A DNA stretch of 9,222 bases from Candidatus Cloacimonadota bacterium (lineage in GTDB: Bacteria; Cloacimonadota; Cloacimonadia; Cloacimonadales; TCS61), in NCBI GenBank assembly GCA_029932755.1, contig JAOZPK010000089.1, positions 1-9,222 on the forward strand, read 5' to 3'. A program made the position numbers and the translations under genes. The stretch's first letter is position 1. Each line of letters begins with the position of its first letter. Below are positions 6,796-9,222 of the stretch, piece by piece. A model generated the notes under the pieces. The model was not told the DNA's origin and did not search any database. It saw only the letters and a program-made list of their open reading frames with translations.

Positions 6796-7683
6796 ATGAA
6801 AAAGATTTTTATGATCACACTAATTCTAGTAATTTGTTCTGCTGCAATTGCGCAAGAACTTGATAACGATATTATTCAAATCAATTATGAGAAAAAATCA
6901 CTGGCAAAAGCAATGATGCTTTCTTCCCTTTTCCCCGGTGCGGGACAATTCTATACCAACCGCAAAAGTATAACAATGTACATCTTCCCACTCATTGAGA
7001 TCGGACTGATTGCAGGCTACTTTATTAATTATAATGAAGGCTTGGATAAAGAAGTTGCTTATGAAGATTTTGCTATTGGAGAAAATATAGGAACAGATGA
7101 AAATCCTGTTTATCGTTACAACAGAGATCATCAACATTATGCAGAGAATGATCTTATTGGTGATCCAATGAACAACTCTAACTTCTACGATGATCATTTC
7201 CGTTTGGATGATGACAACACTCAGCATTTCTATGAAGATATCAGCAAATATAATAAGTATGTTTTCGGCTGGAACGACTGGTTTGATATTTATGCAACAG
7301 ATGAAACAGGTAACACGGTTTCACCGGAATGGTTATGGGAAGAGACAACCGAAGGAAAAAACATGTGGATAGGAAATGTTGTCACAAATCAGGAAAGTGA
7401 ATATTATAATTCGAATTATGCCGATCCTTATACTATTTATAGCGGTTATCGTGCAAATTATATCCAAATGCGCAAAGATGCTGAAAAATCTTACGATAAA
7501 GCTGAGTTATATAGTTTTGGGCTTGTTGCAAACCACATTCTGGCTGCAATTGATGCTGTCCGTTTAACCAGAATTCATAATCGTGAATACCTTTCTAACA
7601 CATCTAAAATTGAGATTAATTTTACACCGATCTTTGTAAATAATAGCTTCTCACCAGCTCTGATGATAAGCAAAAGGTTTTAA
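6796..7683 (+). CDS. DUF5683-like envelope protein, first of three tandem paralogs
   Basis: A 295-aa protein of unknown function. Residues 1-20 are a signal peptide (MKKIFMITL..., cleavage after AAIAQ or just before it). Residues 40-75 hold the family core: MMLSSLFPGAGQFYTNR, with PG at 47-48, followed by a hydrophobic segment with a buried acid (E68). This is the 'S..lPGaGQfY' signature of DUF5683-like proteins. Residues 85-215 are a variable insert very rich in Tyr, Asp, Asn and Trp, containing FGWNDWFD (157-164). Near the C-terminus LVANHILAAIDAVR (243-256) forms a second hydrophobic helix, followed by two strands and a terminal Phe (ISKRF). The insert makes it about 70 residues longer than its two neighbours. 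It sits 10 nt after the T9SS-tailed protease, so a job in the cell envelope or surface secretion is a fair guess, but no biochemical role can be read from the sequence. Confidence 0.75.
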   Translation: MKKIFMITLILVICSAAIAQELDNDIIQINYEKKSLAKAMMLSSLFPGAGQFYTNRKSITMYIFPLIEIGLIAGYFINYNEGLDKEVAYEDFAIGENIGTDENPVYRYNRDHQHYAENDLIGDPMNNSNFYDDHFRLDDDNTQHFYEDISKYNKYVFGWNDWFDIYATDETGNTVSPEWLWEETTEGKNMWIGNVVTNQESEYYNSNYADPYTIYSGYRANYIQMRKDAEKSYDKAELYSFGLVANHILAAIDAVRLTRIHNREYLSNTSKIEINFTPIFVNNSFSPALMISKRF

Positions 7684-7684
7684 A

Positions 7685-8356
7685 ATGAAAAAAATTATTC
7701 TCATCTTTCTGCTCATCTCGCTTTCACTTACTCTAACAGGAAAGGAATTATCTGTTAAAAAAGCAATGCTTTACTCATTAATAGTTCCGGGGATGGGAGA
7801 AATGTACACTCAGAATTATAGTAAGGGTGCAATGTTTTTAGCAGCCGAAACTGCAATCATTTTTTCATACTTCCGTATGCAGTCGGAACGTGATTGGGCA
7901 ATTAATTCCTATAAACAATATGCGTTTTCTGTGGTTGGAGTACCAAAAAATATGGATGATGCTTATTATCAGCTTATTCAAAATTATATTAGCAGTGAAG
8001 AATATAATGATGATATTATACGTGATGCACGGAATTATTTTCTTATATATCTTACTGATCCTGAAGGTTATGAAGCATATTTAGAAGCACACTTGATTCC
8101 TGAAGAAAATTCCTGGCGTTGGGATAATAATAATGAATGGTATAAATATATCAATCTCAGACTAAAAAAACAAGATTATGAAATATACTCAAATTTCGCT
8201 TTTGCCGCAGCAATTTTAAATAGAATTGTAAGTGTTATAGATTCTGCCATGGAAGTAAAAAAATTAAATCGTTCAGGGCAGTATCTTGGTAAATTATCCG
8301 TTCAGCCGGATTGGGATAAAAGAGGGATAAAAATAAAATATGAATACCATTTTTAA
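7685..8356 (+). CDS. DUF5683-like envelope protein, second tandem paralog
   Basis: A 223-aa protein beginning 1 nt after the preceding stop codon; the only ribosome-binding hint is AAAAGG at 7672-7677, so translational coupling is likely. A hydrophobic N-terminus (1-19) acts as signal peptide or anchor, with a less obvious cleavage site than its neighbours. The shared core is at 28-57: MLYSLIVPGMGEMYTQN with PG at 35-36, then GAMFLAAETAII with E55. The middle is Tyr/Asp/Asn-rich and contains WRWDNNNEW (144-152), which lines up with WGWDNENKK in the next protein. A C-terminal helix AAAILNRIVSVIDSA (174-188) and two strands ending YEYHF complete the architecture. Function is unknown. Homology to both neighbours is judged by eye from motif order and spacing. 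Confidence 0.72.
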   Translation: MKKIILIFLLISLSLTLTGKELSVKKAMLYSLIVPGMGEMYTQNYSKGAMFLAAETAIIFSYFRMQSERDWAINSYKQYAFSVVGVPKNMDDAYYQLIQNYISSEEYNDDIIRDARNYFLIYLTDPEGYEAYLEAHLIPEENSWRWDNNNEWYKYINLRLKKQDYEIYSNFAFAAAILNRIVSVIDSAMEVKKLNRSGQYLGKLSVQPDWDKRGIKIKYEYHF

Positions 8357-9014
8357 TCGCAAATTTATATTGATTCTGTTAATCTTATTTATAACTTCTT
8401 TGATGATAGCAGAGAATATAAATATAAGAACCTACATGTTGCGTTCGGCAATTATTCCCGGGTGGGGCGAACTTGCTGCAGGCAATAAAACAGGATTGGT
8501 TTTTCTTGCTTCGGAAGTTTTACTTTTATCTTCACGTTTCTACTTTTTAGAAGAAGCCGATCTAAAAGCGAAAGCATCCTATAATTACGCTATCAAGTAT
8601 GCTCATATTGATCCTGATCTAGATATTTCAGATGATCATTATTATCACATGTCTAGATATATGAATTCAGGATTTAATGCCGGTGGATATAATGCTTACA
8701 TTGTGGAAATCGCTAAAGCAAGATACCCAGATGACCCAGAAGCTCAAACCCAATATATAGAAGAAAATTCCTATTCGGATGATGAATACTGGGGATGGGA
8801 TAACGAAAATAAAAAAAATGATTATTCCATTTTGCGAAAAAGAATTACTCAATATGAAGATTATGCCAAAGCTATTACCGGGGCAGTTATTGCTAATCAC
8901 ATAATCAGTGCTCTAAATGCATTTAGGGTTAGTTCTCGTTTAAAAAATTTAAATGCTCAAGTACAATTTGATAGTAACATGAATCCAGTTTTTACATTAC
9001 AATATAAATTTTAA
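8340..9014 (+). CDS. DUF5683-like envelope protein, third tandem paralog
   Basis: A 224-aa protein whose start overlaps the end of the previous gene by 17 nt in another frame. GAGGG at 8322-8326 is 13 nt from the ATG, rather far, so coupling to upstream translation is probable. The signal peptide is residues 1-24 (cleavage after SLMIA). The core at 33-63 reads MLRSAIIPGWGELAAGN with PG at 40-41, then GLVFLASEVLLL with E59. The middle is acidic and Tyr-rich and has WGWDNENKK (151-159). The C-terminal helix VIANHIISALNAFR (183-196) closely matches VANHILAAIDAVR of the first paralog. Two terminal strands end in LQYKF. Order and spacing of these blocks are the same as in the second paralog, and the length differs by one residue. 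The role is unknown. Confidence 0.72.
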   Translation: MNTIFNRKFILILLILFITSLMIAENINIRTYMLRSAIIPGWGELAAGNKTGLVFLASEVLLLSSRFYFLEEADLKAKASYNYAIKYAHIDPDLDISDDHYYHMSRYMNSGFNAGGYNAYIVEIAKARYPDDPEAQTQYIEENSYSDDEYWGWDNENKKNDYSILRKRITQYEDYAKAITGAVIANHIISALNAFRVSSRLKNLNAQVQFDSNMNPVFTLQYKF

Positions 9015-9035
9015 ATAAATATCAGGAGGAGTAGA

Positions 9036-9222
9036 ATGTCTGTTGTTATCACAGGAAACGATCTAAGGATAGAAGATGTCTATAACGTTGCCCATGGGAA
9101 AGAAAAAGTAGAGTTGCATCCTGATGCACTCAAAAGAATTATTACTTGCAGAACCTTTATCGAGCAAAAAATCGAAGAAGGTGAGATCATGTATGGTGTG
9201 AATACCGGTATTGGTGAATTTT
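9036..9222 (+). CDS. hutH: Histidine/aromatic amino acid ammonia-lyase family, N-terminal part (partial, 3' end outside window)
   Basis: The first 62 codons of a cytoplasmic MIO-dependent lyase. The start is set by a strong AGGAGG (9024-9029) 6 nt before the ATG. Residues 53-60 are YGVNTGIG, the family signature 'YGvNTGfG', with the catalytic tyrosine at residue 53, the same number as in Pseudomonas HutH. The N-terminal ITGNDLRIEDVYNVA also fits the 'l....lt.edi..va' opening of these enzymes. Histidine ammonia-lyase makes urocanate and ammonia and is the first step of histidine breakdown. The ASG triad that forms the MIO cofactor and the residues that separate histidine from phenylalanine/tyrosine lyases or aminomutases are beyond the edge, so hutH is the most likely label, not proven. 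It begins 21 nt after the third DUF5683-like gene with no terminator between. Confidence 0.85.
   Translation, partial: MSVVITGNDLRIEDVYNVAHGKEKVELHPDALKRIITCRTFIEQKIEEGEIMYGVNTGIGEF

Noticed and set aside
1..9222. CRISPR arrays, insertion sequences, phage or toxin-antitoxin genes
   Set aside because: No spaced direct repeats, terminal inverted repeats, transposase motifs or small paired cytoplasmic genes were found on reading both strands.

Overview
The window is AT-rich DNA from a Gram-negative-type (diderm) bacterium of the Fibrobacteres-Chlorobi-Bacteroidetes (FCB) group. The evidence is a secreted M6 metalloprotease ending in a type IX secretion (T9SS) type A sorting domain, a PorV/PorQ-type outer-membrane protein next to it, and several DUF5683-like envelope proteins. 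Low GC, a histidine ammonia-lyase-type gene and this mix of families make Candidatus Cloacimonadota my best guess. That is inference from gene content, not a database result.

Left part (1-2141): the 5' end of a leftward gene for a secreted M1-aminopeptidase-like protein diverges from a complete groEL. Between them lies a groEL control region with a TTGACA-type promoter and a near-perfect CIRCE operator (8/9 in the right arm), the binding site of the heat-shock repressor HrcA. No groES is adjacent. A strong rho-independent terminator closes groEL.

Middle (2178-2303): a complete tRNA-Leu(CAA) gene with encoded CCA, behind its own probable promoter. No terminator hairpin is visible between it and the next gene.

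Right part (2387-9222): six genes run rightward with gaps of 13, 10, 1, -17 and 21 nt and no internal terminator, so they look like one transcription unit. In order they are: a PorV/PorQ-like barrel; a 1065-aa M6 protease with a T9SS tail; three consecutive small DUF5683-like envelope proteins that appear to be diverged tandem paralogs; and the 5' end of an aromatic amino acid/histidine ammonia-lyase gene cut by the window edge. The first two fit a T9SS accessory factor plus cargo. The paralog triplet is the least understood part and the best candidate for something undescribed. I saw no IS elements, CRISPR arrays or phage genes.
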